NCBI GenBank assembly: GCA_023313575.1
Contig: JAJTTP010000008.1
Coordinates: 682,001-746,000, forward strand
DNA from: Eutypella sp. D-1
Taxonomy: Eukaryota > Ascomycota > Sordariomycetes > Xylariales > Diatrypaceae
Reading direction: 5' to 3'
Length of the DNA: 64,000 nucleotides
Under the pieces are notes generated by a model that ran no database searches, had not been told where the DNA came from, and saw only the letters and a program-made list of their open reading frames with translations. This document shows positions 33,943 through 46,448 of the stretch, piece after piece; within the stretch, counting starts at the first letter, position 1; every line of letters starts with the position of its first letter. Both the position numbers and the translations under genes were made by a program.

Positions 33943-36900
33943 ATGGATCCGAATGAACCCGAGCCGACTTTGCCCCCGGCAGAGCAGGTGAGTAGAGAGA
34001 AGATGAATGATATAGATATACTTATTACATGTAGGCAGCGCTGACCAGAGTCCCGATGATGTCTGCTATAGATGCGCCAGAAGCGTCTAGCCAAGCTGGC
34101 GGCGGCCCAACAACAGCAAGCGCAGGAACAATCGCAGCAACAATCTCAGTCACAAGAAAACTCGGAAACGTCACCACCACAGAAGAACCCGAATTCGAGT
34201 TCGAGTTCGAGCTCGACAGTCAAAGAGAACGAGCGCCTTTCCGAGGTGCCGAGTCGCAAAATCAACATCACCCCCTCACCATCATCGTCCAGCACGAACC
34301 CGGCGAACAACAACCCATTCTCTCAACTTGGAGTAAAGAACAGGACGGGGTCGGGGACCAATACACCGAAGGCTGGCGACTCAGGTAATAATGATTCCCT
34401 CAAAAGGTCAGCATTGCCTATTGACAGCGCCTCAGACAACACGTCGGCTCCCCCGCCCAAGAAATTACAGACCGGGCCCGGGGGGAAGGAAGAGAAACTC
34501 GAGGACTGGTCGGATAGAGTACTCAGTGATGTATTCCGAGTCACCCTCGACGAAACCCGCTCCGCCGAGAGTCGTGGCAGCAGTGCTAAGCTCACTTATC
34601 TGCCCGAGCTCCGTTCTGAGCTTGAGCAGTCTAATGAGCCGCTCAAGTTGACCGCTTCTAGCATAGATGTTGCTATCCTCGAGGCCGCCAGATACGTGCC
34701 CACCAGCCGGGCTCTTCTAGATTATCTGCTTCCTTGCTGGAAGCGCGTCATCCGTGCCCTGAAGTTTGCATCCCGACGCCCCAATCCCGAGCGGGACGGC
34801 GTGCTTAATGAGGCTAAGCGGTTATGCATGAGCAACTGCATATTCGCAGTAACCATGCCCGAGTATTTTGGGTAGGTAGTGTACACGTGAGCGCAAATAT
34901 ATCATTTTACTAACATAGTACCAGTCGGGACCCCAATGTCAACCATGACACGTTGAAGCCATACCTCCTCGGTAGCAGTGAAGGTGATCATGGCATATGC
35001 CCCGACTTCTTCGAGGAGGCGGTATCCCGCATCGATGATGACGAAACTGTCCTCCCTATGTTTACTGGAGCAATGGTCCAGATCAGCCAGGAGCTATCCA
35101 AAATGAACATGAACCAGGACTACAAGCCATACATCAACGTAAGCTCTATTTTTGCCAGCTCGCCCTAAGGACAATTCGTTAATAGACACACAGTCCCTCG
35201 TGATGTATGCTAGATACCCGAAACTGCTTCAAGGCCTCGCGTATGATGACAAGTTCCTCATATCACCGACTCCGGACATGAATAAGCAGCAGTTGGCTGT
35301 AGCGAGCGAAGAGCATACGATACTAGGGCCCTTCTTTCGCATTTCACCGTTACAGACTGAAGTCACCAAGAGTTACTTCGGTGGGCCCAGGACTATCGAT
35401 GTTGGACACAAGCAGACGGCACAGACTGCTTTGCAAATGACGTTGAAAGCCCACCAAGGGGATTTAACAGCTATCATCAATGCATTTGTTCGTGTCAAGG
35501 AGGCGCGGAGTAAAACTCTCGACTGGTTTGCCTTCATCTTCAACACAAACCACAAGAGGCGAGCCATACAGGTAAACCCGAAAGACGTTGCCTCAGATGG
35601 TTTCATGGTCAACGTGACGGCTGTCCTTGACCAACTGTGTCAACCTTTCATGGATAATACTTTCTCCAAAGTATCGAAAATCGATGTGGATTATCTTCGC
35701 AGGAACCCCAGGATCGACATGACCGATGAGACCAAACTGAATACGGACCAGGCGACTGCTGAAGCCTTTTACGACAAGAAACTGGAAGGGGAATCTAACT
35801 TTATCTCCGAGGTCTTCTTCCTCGCATTAGCTGCCCATCACTATGGCCTCGGCGCAACGAACTCTAAACTAAAAGATCTCGACCGGGAGATTAAGCACGT
35901 GGAGGGCGTAATCAAACAAATTGAGGATCAGATGGCGAAGGTTCAGAACGTAAGTCGAAACCCTCGCCTTATATATGCAGTGGCTATATGAAATATTGAC
36001 AATCAAATAGAACCCAGCGCAGCACGCGTTGATCCAGAGATCTCATCAGAACGCTGTGCAGGCCGTAGAGAAAGCCATCGCACTGAAGTACTCCATCGAG
36101 GGTGTTGTTTTGGACCAAAGCATGCAGACATTGTCGTTGCAATTTATGCGCTATGTCTCTGTGTGGCTTTTGAGGGTCGCTAGTGGTATAGACTATATTC
36201 CCGGCCGGCCATTCAAACTCCCTCTTCCTGATACCCGGCCCGATACCTTTAGTTGTCTACCAGAATATGCGCTCCAAGACGTCGTGGACAACTTCAAATT
36301 TGTTTTCAGGTATGTTGTGCGAAGATGATACGATGTCAACCCATGACTTACTGTGTCCAACCAGGTTCGTGCCACAGATCTTGATTTCGGCAGTCGGGGA
36401 AGAGATCATCACTCTCTGTATCACCTTCCTTAGATCTTCGGACTATATCAAGAATCCGTATTTGAAATCATCACTGGTTACTCTGCTCTTCTCTGGCACT
36501 TGGCCCATCTATCACCTTAAGCGCGGGGTACTGGGTGATGCCTTGGCAGGATCAGATTTTGCCAATGAACACCTTCTACACGCCCTCATGAAGTGGTACA
36601 TCGGTAAGGGATCTGCACCGGGTTGGAAACGGGCCATGGCTGACAGTTTGTAGAATGCGAACACAGCGGCGTCAGTTCCGCGTTCTACGACAAATTTAAC
36701 ATCCGCTACGAGATCTTCCAGGTGATCAAATGCATATGGCCTAACACGGTCTATCAGGATCAGCTGAGTAGAGAGAGCAAGTAAGTGATTTGTTACCAGA
36801 GGAAACTTCATCCAGGCTCTAACTTATCATGTTATAGGGTCAACAAGCAGTTCTTCCTTCAGTTCGTGAATCTGTTGTTGAATGACGCGACGTACCTACT

Positions 36901-37729
36901 CGATGAAGCGTTGACTAAGCTGTACAAAATCCACGACTACCAGAAGAAGTTGAGAGATCAATCTCTCTCGCCCGAGGATAGGGAGAAGACGACCTCCGAC
37001 TTGGACGAAGCGGAGCAGCAGTGCCAGAACTGGATGCAACTGGTCAACGACACCATGGCGATGATGAAGCTATTCACTGCAGCTCTGCGTGATGCATTCA
37101 CGATGCCTGAGATCGTCGTGCGACTCGCAGGCATGCTTGACTACAACTTAGAGGTCCTTGTGGGACCGCGGAGGGCGAATCTCAAAGTAGAGGATCCCAA
37201 GAAATTTCACTTCGATGCCAAAACGCTTTTGGCAGAGTTCATCGACATCTACCTGAATCTCGGTCCGTCCCAGGCCTTCATCGACGCCATCGCTGCGGAT
37301 GGCCGCTCGTATAAGCCATCCAATTTCGAGAAGGCTTCGCAGATCCTGAGCGCAAACCTCCACGCCGCGCCCGAGACAGCGGCCGCGTGGGACTCGCTGA
37401 GACACAAGATCGCCGAGGCGAAGGAGCGCCTGGACCAGGCCGAGCTGGATCTCGGCGACATACCCGAGGAGTTCGAGGACCCGCTGATGGGCGATCTGAT
37501 GACCGATCCCGTCATCCTCCCCTCGCACAACATCGTCGACCGCTCGACCATCACCCAGCAACTCCTCTCCAACCCCCTCGACCCCTTCACGCGGGCGCCG
37601 ATGAAGATCGAGGACGTCGAACCCGCCGTCGAGCTGCGCGCGCGCATCGATGCCTGGAAGGCGGAGCGAATGGCCGAGGCGAAGGCGAAACTCGCGGGCG
37701 GCGATCGGATGGACACGAGTGCCGGCTGA
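33943..37729 (+). CDS. ufd2: Ubiquitin chain elongation factor E4 (Ufd2), U-box
   Basis: Binds Cdc48/p97 and extends short ubiquitin chains on substrates handed to the proteasome. Eight exons: 33943-33987, 34072-34871, 34925-35138, 35194-35949, 36011-36309, 36365-36603, 36654-36780, 36838-37729. All introns are 50-84 bp and every junction keeps the frame; 1123 aa, the usual length. The N-terminus is Gln/Ser-rich. The Ufd2 core follows, with EYFGRDPNVNHDTLKPYLL, then SLVMYARYPKLLQ and the HHYGLGATNSKL segment. The C-terminal U-box (about residues 1035-1105) has EFEDPLMGDLMTDPVILPS and DRSTITQQLLSNPLDPFTR. The U-box binds the E2 without zinc. The 45-nt first exon is short, but its ATG and GTGAGT donor are well placed. 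Confidence is very high. Confidence 0.95.
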
Positions 37730-40284
37730 AGGGGCCTGGCATGCTGTCCGGCCGGGTGTTCAAGCATATGACTCCGGCTTCACTTTGGATGTGGCCATAC
37801 TAGGTGTACTATACAGTATGCAAGCTGATGTGCTTGTAGTAAGCGTATTGCGATAGATATAGACCAAGACCAGTCCAGAGACGGGCGAAATGTGTCCCAC
37901 ACACTCAATGAAAACCCGTCTAGTACCCAGCCTCCATACTGGCAAATCTGCGTGTAATACTGTATCGACTGGATGCGATGTGAAGGTGTACGTAAAACTC
38001 AGACACAAAAGGCCTCACTACTCTCGGCTGGCCGAGCCTACAGATCGTAAATGCGTTGCCCGAATATAAGTTACCGAACGACTTGGTAGGGCACCTACAT
38101 TGCGCAATGCTGGTGATGAATACAATACATACGGCATGCAAGCAATAATTAGCCACGACGCCTCGAGAAGAAGCACAATAGGACACTGCCCACTGTAGTT
38201 GCGCGACCCGTTGGCACGAGCAAAGCGCTCCTCCGTCCCGGCGCTTCGTGATCGGACTAGCACACGTCGACAACCCGACGCAAATGAGAATATCCTATCA
38301 TATGATCATTACCCCGTGCCTACCAGTACCCATGTCCTATCAGCCCCCCCCCCCCCTCTCTGTATATCGATCGGTCTTGATGTGGAGACGACTGGAATAG
38401 ATTCTATCTTTAGACTTCTTTTTCCTGAGTGGTTAACTTATAGCCCCATTGGTCTCGATCTTGATCACACATTGGATTGAAGACCGGGTAAGGTAGAGCA
38501 GAGCGTATCCATCATCTACCCACTGGCCTAACGCCCCCCAGAATGTCTCCATGGAACCACTATTCAATCAGACATGCCGTTGATGAGGAGGAGGGGCGGT
38601 GCCCGATCGCCCTATTCACCTATTGGCGTCGTTCGCTGCACTAGGATATATGCCCAACGCGCTGCTGCCACGAATTCGACTTGGCCTCCACCAGGCGGGC
38701 GACCAGAGAAGGGCCAAACGAATAGAGAGAGGGGGGCGCTGGCTCCATGATGAAGAGGCCATTGGCGGAAAAGACCATAAAGTTGGAGGTGTGTAAAAAG
38801 AAAACACCACCCAGTTCCACGCGCCAATGCCTGCCCAAAACAAAACAAAGAAAAAAAAACCCCTGGGAAAAGAAAACTCGTCTCGCATGGTGCTAGGAGG
38901 GGGTGTGCAGGTATCAATAATATATCGTCTTTCGTTTTCTTTTTTTTTTTCGTTCGGTTTTGGTTTAATTCTTTTTGTGGCCCGAACCATGCCCCTCCCC
39001 CATTCATCCCTTCCGCACCTGCAGGATCCGATTTGGCGGTGTGTCGAGCAGCGACAGGGAGGACCCCCTATACTAGTGCACCCCAGAAAAGAGCTTATAT
39101 GAACAACGCGCCCGCCTGCCCGTTCGTAAGTATATATTGATGGGTCAGTTCTGTTTCTCTTTTCCTTTCCTAATTTCTCCTTCGTCTTTTGAGGACTCGG
39201 TGCTTGGTCTCTCACATTATCTGGTCACTTTTTGTCGTCTCTCCTTAGGTGCGGCGCCCACATCGCAATCCTGTGCGATCCTATCACTCCTGGTGGTCCA
39301 CGGGCTGCTCACAGGAGGTCCTGCCCTAGGTCCTGCCCTGCACACTGGGTTCTTCTACTGCTATCTCAACAGCGTCGGTCAAGATGTGATTGCTGTGTAA
39401 TCAAACCTCTCTGTGGCTGTCGGCCAGCGATCAACGTTTGTCCATTCCTTCAACGTCTCAGGTCTCTCGTTGCCACACAGTGATTGAGTCCGTTGTCCTA
39501 CATCCATGGGCATGTGCCCCAGGCCCACCCTTGGCCTTGCTAGCAAGCATGTTAGGAGTTCAAAAATCATGGAGTGCGTTTCACGACCCGGCCTACGCCG
39601 CAAGGACGTTTGTTCTGCAGCAATCGAAAGCTCCTGTAAGCTGTTGTCGCACCGGTAATATATTGGTAACCGAAAACACGGCCTTTGGCCTTCATATGAG
39701 CTTTCTTGTTGGTCCTGGCCAAAGAGCAAACACCTTCCTTGATGTGGACTCCGCTCGCAAGTCGCACATGATCTCAGCGAGACGTAAGACGCACTTCGCT
39801 TACCATTGGCCCCCACGATCGTCTTGTCGAGCAAACGCCTAGGCGCACACACACAGCGCGATGTCGGACGCACCCAGACGGCGGACGCCTGTGAGAACTG
39901 AGGCCCATTTTGTGGCATCGGATCATTGTAGCTGCTGCGCTCTTGATTGGAGAACGCCATTTCGGCATGCTCAAATTCGTAGTTCGCAAATGCGAAATCC
40001 TGCTTCCCCCCGCCCTTCCTCTCCCGGTTACGTGGTCGTGCATAAATAGCCCACGGGGGCCGGAGCGGAGCAAGGCAGCCTTACGAGGGGTGAACCTACA
40101 ATTTCCCCCAGAATCTATTCCACACAGCTTTTTTGAATGGAACTGTAGATTCAATAGCAGCTAGATGAGAGACAAAGTCAAATTATACTTCAGAGCCCTT
40201 CTCGAATCCATGATGCCTCGTGCCAGCTTCAACGGCGTCTAAGGATTACGCAGCCCAACCCATGCCGTGTCGCCATTGCGCAAG
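37730..40284. other. Intergenic, 2.5 kb, downstream of ufd2
   Basis: No gene accepted. It holds a 13-base C run (38344-38356). Overlapping frames of up to 199 aa on the minus strand (38616-39215) and about 150-190 aa on both strands (39379-39960) have no motifs, poor starts and low-complexity stretches. A small lineage-specific gene around 39.4-40.0 kb cannot be fully excluded. Confidence 0.45.
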
Positions 40285-42150
40285 ATGCTGAGTACGGCCC
40301 CTAGACATCCAATCACACCTCTTCACAACACGTTCGGAACCTTCAATTTCTCTTTTCAACCCCCTTCGGCCCGGAGCTGCCTGGAATACCTGAGAGTAAA
40401 GTCCAAGTACAGCGCCCAGTCGAACAACATCATCGCTCGCCCTTCGGTCTGCCGAAGGATGCGAAATTACATGAAAGGTCCTGGGAGCAGCAAACGCCAA
40501 CAACCTTGTACGACATACGTCCTGGTCACAAAGAAATCCGTGAGCCGCGTCTCTTTCTGCCAGCCCGCAGTGAAGCTAACAGGTCGCACAGGTCGAAGAC
40601 CAGCCCGCGGAGGGCGCGAAAAGCGACACTACCCGCTCGGTCTCGACCATCACTCCCCAGCATGAGAACCTGACCGCCCGGGATTTCGACACCGACGTGA
40701 ATCCACTTGCGATATCCTCTACGGTGAATGAATACTCGGCCTTCGAGAGCAACTCTCTGGAAATGAAATCTCATCACACCCGCGACTCCGCCCGTACTCA
40801 CCAATCTCGCCAATTTGACAATCAGCCGGCCGCCGACCTGGGCTCGATCAACGGATACCTGGCTCACCATAGGCACATCGTCATAGACAGATTGATGGCA
40901 CTTTTAGAAGAGTGGCTCGAGAACAACCCCGCCTTTTCCCGTCGCGCGCAGGAAAGGTCGGAGAGCCCGTCCGGGAGTGTGGCGTCCGGCCAGGGAAGCA
41001 CCTGCTCTGCCGGGAGCAACAAAGCGCGTGGACCGACCAGGTCCAAGCGGTCCCTGCAGAGCGATGGCGCGGACGGCTCTGGATATAACGGCGATGGGGA
41101 TGGCGAGGACAGACGAGACAACAAACGTTCTAGGGTCGACCCCCCTGGTATCCGTAGGCTCGCCTGCCCATTCTTCAAAAAGGAACCCTCGAAGTACAAG
41201 AATAAGCAGGCTTGTACTGGCCCTGGCTGGGCCAATATCTCACGACTTAAGTATGCACTCTTGTCAATCCAAGCCAGGGGGGCATTTTTTGCTGATCAGC
41301 GCTAGGGAGCATATCTACCGGTGCCACTATAAGGCCCACAAATGTCACCGCTGCTATACCTCGTTCGAGAGCGCAGAAGACTTCGAGGCCCACCAACGGC
41401 TGGATGAGCCCTGCCGCAAGAGGAGCCCGAAGCATGATGATGGGATCAACCAGGCACAACACAATCAGTTGAAGAAAAAGCCGTCGGCGATGACTGCCAA
41501 GACCAGTCGCGAGGCTTGCTGGGAAGAGGTATACCGCATCATCTTCCCCGACGCCAACGAGATACCTTCCCCATGTAAGATTACATACATCACGCCATGG
41601 AGAACAGAAGAGGAAGGGGCACACAAATTTGGCTGACACACAAATAGACTACGAATATCCGGGGCGCGATGACGAGACGCTGGACTTTGGCGAGTATATC
41701 CGCGAGGAGCTGCCGCAGCGCGTCCGCACCGAGCTCGAAGACCGATGCAATGAGTTTGACAACGGCATCCGAACCATCTTTATCGACATCGTGCAAGATA
41801 TCCTCAGCAATATGGTCAAGCAATTCAACGAGCAGCGGCACCCTACGGCTCCTTCCGGCAAGCAGTCCCAGACGGCCAAGGGGGCGAGGTCTTCGGTGAC
41901 CGGGATGATGGCCAGCGAACCGGCCATCCCCGACGTGGCCCCGGACGCCAACGTTGGTGATTTTCTTGCCAATTGCAATTTTTCTCAGTATCTCAGCAAC
42001 GACAGTCACCTGTCGTTCTCCCTGGACGACTGCGGCGATATAGCCGACTTTAATTGCCAGTTCGACCAGCCTACCAGTTTCCCGAACGATTCGACCTACG
42101 GCTCACTCGGGAGTTCCACTGGTAGCCCGACTAGCTTCAAGGGATACTAG
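40285..42150 (+). CDS. C2H2-type zinc-finger domain protein of a fungal-specific family
   Basis: Exons 40285-40539, 40592-41250, 41306-41574 and 41648-42150 join in frame to 561 aa. The core (about residues 270-340) is the fungal pattern RRLACPFFKKEPSKYK, a Cys before GPGW, SRLKEHIYRCHYKAHKC, and CYTSFESAEDFEAHQR ending DEPC. This Cys/His arrangement is annotated as C2H2-type in many ascomycete proteins and is often expanded in number. A helical E-rich segment (EEWLENNP) precedes it and an acidic region with Asp/Glu and Ser follows. The third exon boundary falls inside the finger, confirming the splice model. Nucleic-acid binding is plausible but unproven. The first exon, 85 aa without motifs, is the weakest part; the start could be elsewhere. 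Confidence 0.75.
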
Positions 42151-43457
42151 TTACGAATGGCTGTGTAGGCCCTTCTGCTTACGGTCTAATATCCAAGTAT
42201 ACACTCTTTTTGAACTCGAACTTATGCTGGGATGCCGTACTTTGGGAATTGCTGCATGGGCAAGTAACGTCGGTAAGGGTTTTCAAGCAATAACGAATTT
42301 CCTTATATCATCATTAGTCGATATACCTAACTAGAGGTGAAGAGAAAAGAGGCGTGAAAAGCAAGGTAGTTGCATCAATGATGGGATACCACGTATGAAA
42401 TTAAATGCTATCATTAATTAGCTATCATGACCGTTCATTCAATCGAGTTTATCTGTGCCGATTTTTTTTTCGCTTCAAATTTTCAGATTTCCTGGTTGCA
42501 AATAGTGACTGGTCTTCTTAAATAATATGCCCAAGGAGGTTTATTTTCCACCAGGATAATGCGTAGACCGGGCCGTCAGTGTTGTCATGGTCTGCAGCTT
42601 GTGCTACAGAAGTGTACAGATCAGCAGAAAAAGGGGGTAAGTACTAAGTAGGTAAGCGGCTGGCCTAAGCGTCAGTCATACAGTTTTTACAAAGGCTAGG
42701 CCCCCCACCTCCCCCCTTTTCGGCGGCAGCTAAGGTTTAATTGTATGCTGCCCATAGAGGTGTCCTCACAAACTTCACTAAAGAAGAAACAAGAATAAAA
42801 ATCATATACCAGTGTAATTCATCGAAGATCTACTGTCCATCTGCTTATTTATCTTGGCCTCCCAGGCCGTGTCATCGCTGTACTAAACCTGTATTAGACT
42901 ATCCAGCCACCTAAGCGACGGGCTTTTTGGGGCCTTTCGACTCAGCCTCATATATGGCATGTCTTTAACAACTTTCGAAGTAGAGAATATAGAGCATCGT
43001 TGAGGTGTCCATGTAAGAAGTATTGAAACATCTGGGCACTCGAGTAGAAACGGGTCGTGATAGCACCGCTTAGCTGTTGCCATGTAGGTAACCCTATGGC
43101 TTGCTTCCTAATAACTCCTTCCCTAGATTTCCATTGTATGCAAAGCTCCGTTAGTTTTTGGAACTCTTTTCTTATTAGGTATGCAGGTTGTTCAAATATG
43201 ATGGGAGCCAATTTCTTTGTCTAAACCAATTTACAAAGGGCAAGTCCTTGTGCCCATTCAGATGCGAATATGCCACCACACCACGTTTCGTAACGGACAG
43301 TGATCAGAAAAGATATATAGTTGGTTAATTCGTCGCTCCTGAAGTGCTTTAGGTAGATTTCCAGGGCAGCAACCCTATCATCACCTACACAAGTACTCAC
43401 ATATTCAATCACCACTCATATTACTATAGACTACCTAGTACCAAACATCCTTTCACC
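42151..43457. other. Intergenic, 1.3 kb
   Basis: AT-rich. ORFs on the minus strand at 42883-43415 are short, with no motif or splice pattern. No recognised element. Confidence 0.5.
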
Positions 43458-44156
43458 ATGCACGCTATTTTGGCCCACACCGACAAATATGGTCCCTGTG
43501 ATTCATGCTGAGAATTAGTCTTCGGAAACAACTGCATTATATTCCTGGATATCCAGTCTCATACATCGACGCCCACATTAGACAAAGACAAGGTCGAAGT
43601 CACAATACAGATTGAGCACTCCACGACGTGCGAGTGCGAGGTGAAACTCCTTAAAGAGAAGACCGTGACGTACGAAACCTTTGAGCGGGCGCTGAAAATT
43701 AGCGATAGAGCTTTTAACGCGAAGGACTCGTTCGTGGTGTTCACAGAACACATCCTCGGTACTATCGATACGCCCTCGGACAGCAATTACTCGGTTTTCT
43801 GTTCAACCGCCAATTCAAACTGTACCTTAATCCTGAAGACCAAGGCTGACGTATCGGCGATCGCTACAGGGGAAGAGGAGGTCATGGTACGAGTTGACCA
43901 CTCACTGAACTGTCAGTGCGCGGAGAAAGAAAGGCTTGGGGAGAAGACCGTTACGCTGGATACTGTCGAGCGAGCGATGTATGCGAGTGACGATTGCGGT
44001 GCGGAGACGTCGTTGACGGTGTTCACAAGACACATCTTAGGTCTTGAACCTCAAGACCCAGCCAAGTATCTTTATCCCCGGAATCAGCAGATGACCATCG
44101 AGAACATATTAGAATCAAACCAAATAATATCTCATAATCCTCTCTGGGAGGCGTAG
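43458..44156 (+). pseudogene. Unrecognised tandem-repeat protein gene interrupted by an in-frame TGA
   Basis: From ATG 43458 (context CACC) to TAG 44154 one frame runs through 233 codons with a single internal TGA at 43509-43511. The product contains two copies of a unit of about 90 residues plus the start of a third. Unit 1 has VTIQIEHSTTCECE, EKTVTYETFERAL and FVVFTEHILG; unit 2 has VMVRVDHSLNCQCA, EKTVTLDTVERAM and LTVFTRHILG. The start MHAIL and PCDSC before the stop line up with HILG and PSDSN at the start of unit 2, with TGA opposite a Tyr codon. So the stop sits inside homologous coding sequence. No signal peptide or membrane helix is seen and no family is recognised. Options are a nonsense mutation, a sequencing error, readthrough, or a start downstream. 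A GT...AG stretch of 27 nt around the TGA is in frame but shorter than any normal intron. Confidence 0.5.
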
Positions 44157-44591
44157 TCACTGTCTAACCTTGACGAGATGCGAAGAAATCCAAAAGAGGG
44201 AAGGGATGACCAATACATGGACTCCGCACGGTAAAATTCCCGTCCTGACAGCCCCCGAGCTTGGAGGTGCTAAGTTAAGGAGGCTTTCTGTAAGGCTTCG
44301 GCATTGACAAGGCTCAGCTAGGCTCAGGGCTCATATATAACCCAACCCCATCCCTCGACAGGGAAACCATACCGATTGTTATCAGATATACAGAAGAGTA
44401 AGCCAATAATTAATAAGTAAGTTCATTGTCCCCAAATAACATGTTCCTTTAGAAAAGTTCCTTCTTGTTAGCTGCCTATCTACCCTCTGAATAACATGAG
44501 CTATATCGTATGCTTAATGACAATTCTCCATGTATTGAGACCCTAGCTTCACCTAAATTGTGAGACTTTCTTGGTATATTGTGGCTGGACC
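44157..44591. other. Intergenic between convergent repeat gene and DUF8021 gene
   Basis: 435 bp of AT-rich 3' sequence. No element recognised. Confidence 0.5.
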
Positions 44592-45398
44592 TTATCTACT
44601 ACAATTCAGGGTCGTACACACGGTGTTTTCGTGAATGTAGCGCAACATTCCCCCCTCGACCCTAATGAAGTTGCTGCTTGGCGTGCCATCGGGCTTCCCG
44701 GCATCGATGAAGGGGAAGTCATTGAAGATGTCGAGCCCACCGAGCTCCTCGTCGATAATGTACCTGCGATTCCCGATCACGAGCGGCTCGGGAAATTGCG
44801 GCATCGTGCACGTGTTGGCCGCGGGTGTCCTCTCCCCCGTATACATGCCGCCCTCGAGCCGGGCGCATGGCGTGCCGTACGGCACCTTGACGGTGCCGTC
44901 GCCCCAGCTATCAAGGTAGGCGTCGCCGGCAGCCTTGATGACCTCGCGGCTGTCGCGCTCCGCCTCCGGAATGGGATCCCACACCTCCTGCTGCGTCCAG
45001 TGGAGGTGGCCCGTCGCGTTGAAGATCCAGTCACCCTCGTCCGCGATGACGGACTGGATGGCGGTGATCTTCTCGTCGGTGAGGAGCATCCGCGTGTGGA
45101 TCACGTACGGGTGGTCGTTGGTGGCGGCCGACAATTCAGTGAACGTCGCGCACTCCGTCGTGTCGTACAGACTGCGGTTGAAATCGATGGTGACGGGCTG
45201 GGCCAGAACGCCCTTCGTGATATCTACCGGCGCGTCGTTCTCGGAGTAGCTCACGTTGCTGGCCAGCAAGCCCAGCGTCGGCTCACCTGCGGTTTGCGCC
45301 TCGATGTACGCCGCCGTCGCCTCTTGGAGTAGGGCGCGGCTACAAGCCGCCGCCGCCCCGGACGCGAGGCTCGTACCCACTAGAAAGGTCGAATACAT
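44592..45398 (-). CDS. Secreted DUF8021-like protein of unknown function
   Basis: Single exon, 268 aa. The signal peptide MYSTFLVGTSLASGAAAA is followed by CSRALLQEATAAYIEAQTAGE, which resembles the start of the fungal DUF8021 domain family. Further family-like parts are the GLLASNVSYSEND segment, FNRSLYDTTECATFTEL, the TGHLHWTQQEVWDPIP motif and CTMPQFPEPLVIGNRRYIIDEELG. Several NxS/T sequons suggest glycosylation. Conserved Cys pairs are probably disulfides. These proteins resemble SnoaL/NTF2-like folds (inference), but no enzyme activity is known to me. Codons are strongly G/C-ending, in contrast to flanking DNA. It is convergent with the repeat gene and divergent from the 2EXR gene. Confidence 0.78.
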   Translation of the reverse strand: MYSTFLVGTSLASGAAAACSRALLQEATAAYIEAQTAGEPTLGLLASNVSYSENDAPVDITKGVLAQPVTIDFNRSLYDTTECATFTELSAATNDHPYVIHTRMLLTDEKITAIQSVIADEGDWIFNATGHLHWTQQEVWDPIPEAERDSREVIKAAGDAYLDSWGDGTVKVPYGTPCARLEGGMYTGERTPAANTCTMPQFPEPLVIGNRRYIIDEELGGLDIFNDFPFIDAGKPDGTPSSNFIRVEGGMLRYIHENTVCTTLNCSR

Positions 45399-46448
45399 TG
45401 CAAGGTTTATTTTGGGACGAGATTAGGGTGTTTTGGTAGCTTGACTGTGGCCTGTTTGCTGAGATCTTCGAGTGGTGGTGTAGAGATTCATTATGTAGGG
45501 AAGCCAAGCAGACAATGGGTGCGTTCTAGGCCGTACACTCGACATTCGGCCTATATTTCCGGCTCATCTATGGCATTAAGGCACTTGCAGAGCAGGCGGG
45601 GCTAATCAGCTCTTGCCGGTGGGATTTCTGGGCTTTGAGTGTTGAATAGCAGCAATTTAGCCGTAATCTTTATAGACTGACTTCTTTCGAACCAAACAGG
45701 CTGTGGGACCACTTTCCGGAGGAGAGAGTTACTTTCGGCATTGATGATCTCGATGCGCATCGCAGGATGCCTATTGGCTTAGTACCTGGGCGTTGGTAAA
45801 CGGATAGTCACGTATGGAACAATCTAGGCCCGCTATGCCCTTCTTGCCAGGCACATGTTGAGGCGATGGTATATGATCTCAAGTATCGATCGTTCAGGGT
45901 ATGTTGGCTCATTGCAGCACTGCTTAACGGTCACGTAGTAGAAGATTTTATGATCAACGCTGGATTCACTTAAGCTTTAAGAAGCCTGTCGTGAGGATTT
46001 TTCTAGATGTTTTAGACACAAGAATTTTGTTCCTTGTTCCTTGAAAGTCGTTCCGTAAATCTATCCGAGCTTCAGGGGGAGTCCACTAATTACTCCTCCA
46101 TAGATAACAATCCTATCAAGTCAAGTCATAGGTGACACATCTAGAGGGCTATCAGCGCACGGTTCGCTCCCTTACGAACATAGACGCCGCTGAGACCAAG
46201 TGAAGTGAAGATGGATGAGCCTACTGCCAAGCCGTCAGGTAACACACACAGAGAGCAGCGTTTGCGCAGTCTATAGACTCTATGGACAGTACTGCGCCAC
46301 GTTATGTCGGATGACGTTCTATGGACTGTAACTACCAAACGCAAGTTCTTTTTTTCTTCTTCTTTTTCATTTTCTTTTCACAAAGTCTTCATCTCAGATT
46401 CCATACCGATCATATGCGCACCATCGCTCACGTAGGCGTTCTATTACG
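45399..46448. other. Divergent intergenic region, DUF8021 gene / 2EXR gene
   Basis: 1.05 kb with both promoters. A T-rich tract lies at 46348-46380 near the 2EXR gene start. No other element recognised. Confidence 0.5.

Noticed and set aside
38616..39215. 199-aa minus-strand frame
   Set aside because: No motif, Lys/Arg-rich start from A tracts, and overlapping equally long frames on both strands; likely chance.
43509..43511. TGA as a selenocysteine codon
   Set aside because: Ascomycete fungi are understood to lack the selenocysteine machinery, and no SECIS-like element was sought or evident.
44571..45332. 253-aa plus-strand frame
   Set aside because: Shadow of the DUF8021 gene caused by its G/C-ending codons. 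The minus-strand product has a signal peptide and family motifs; this one has none.
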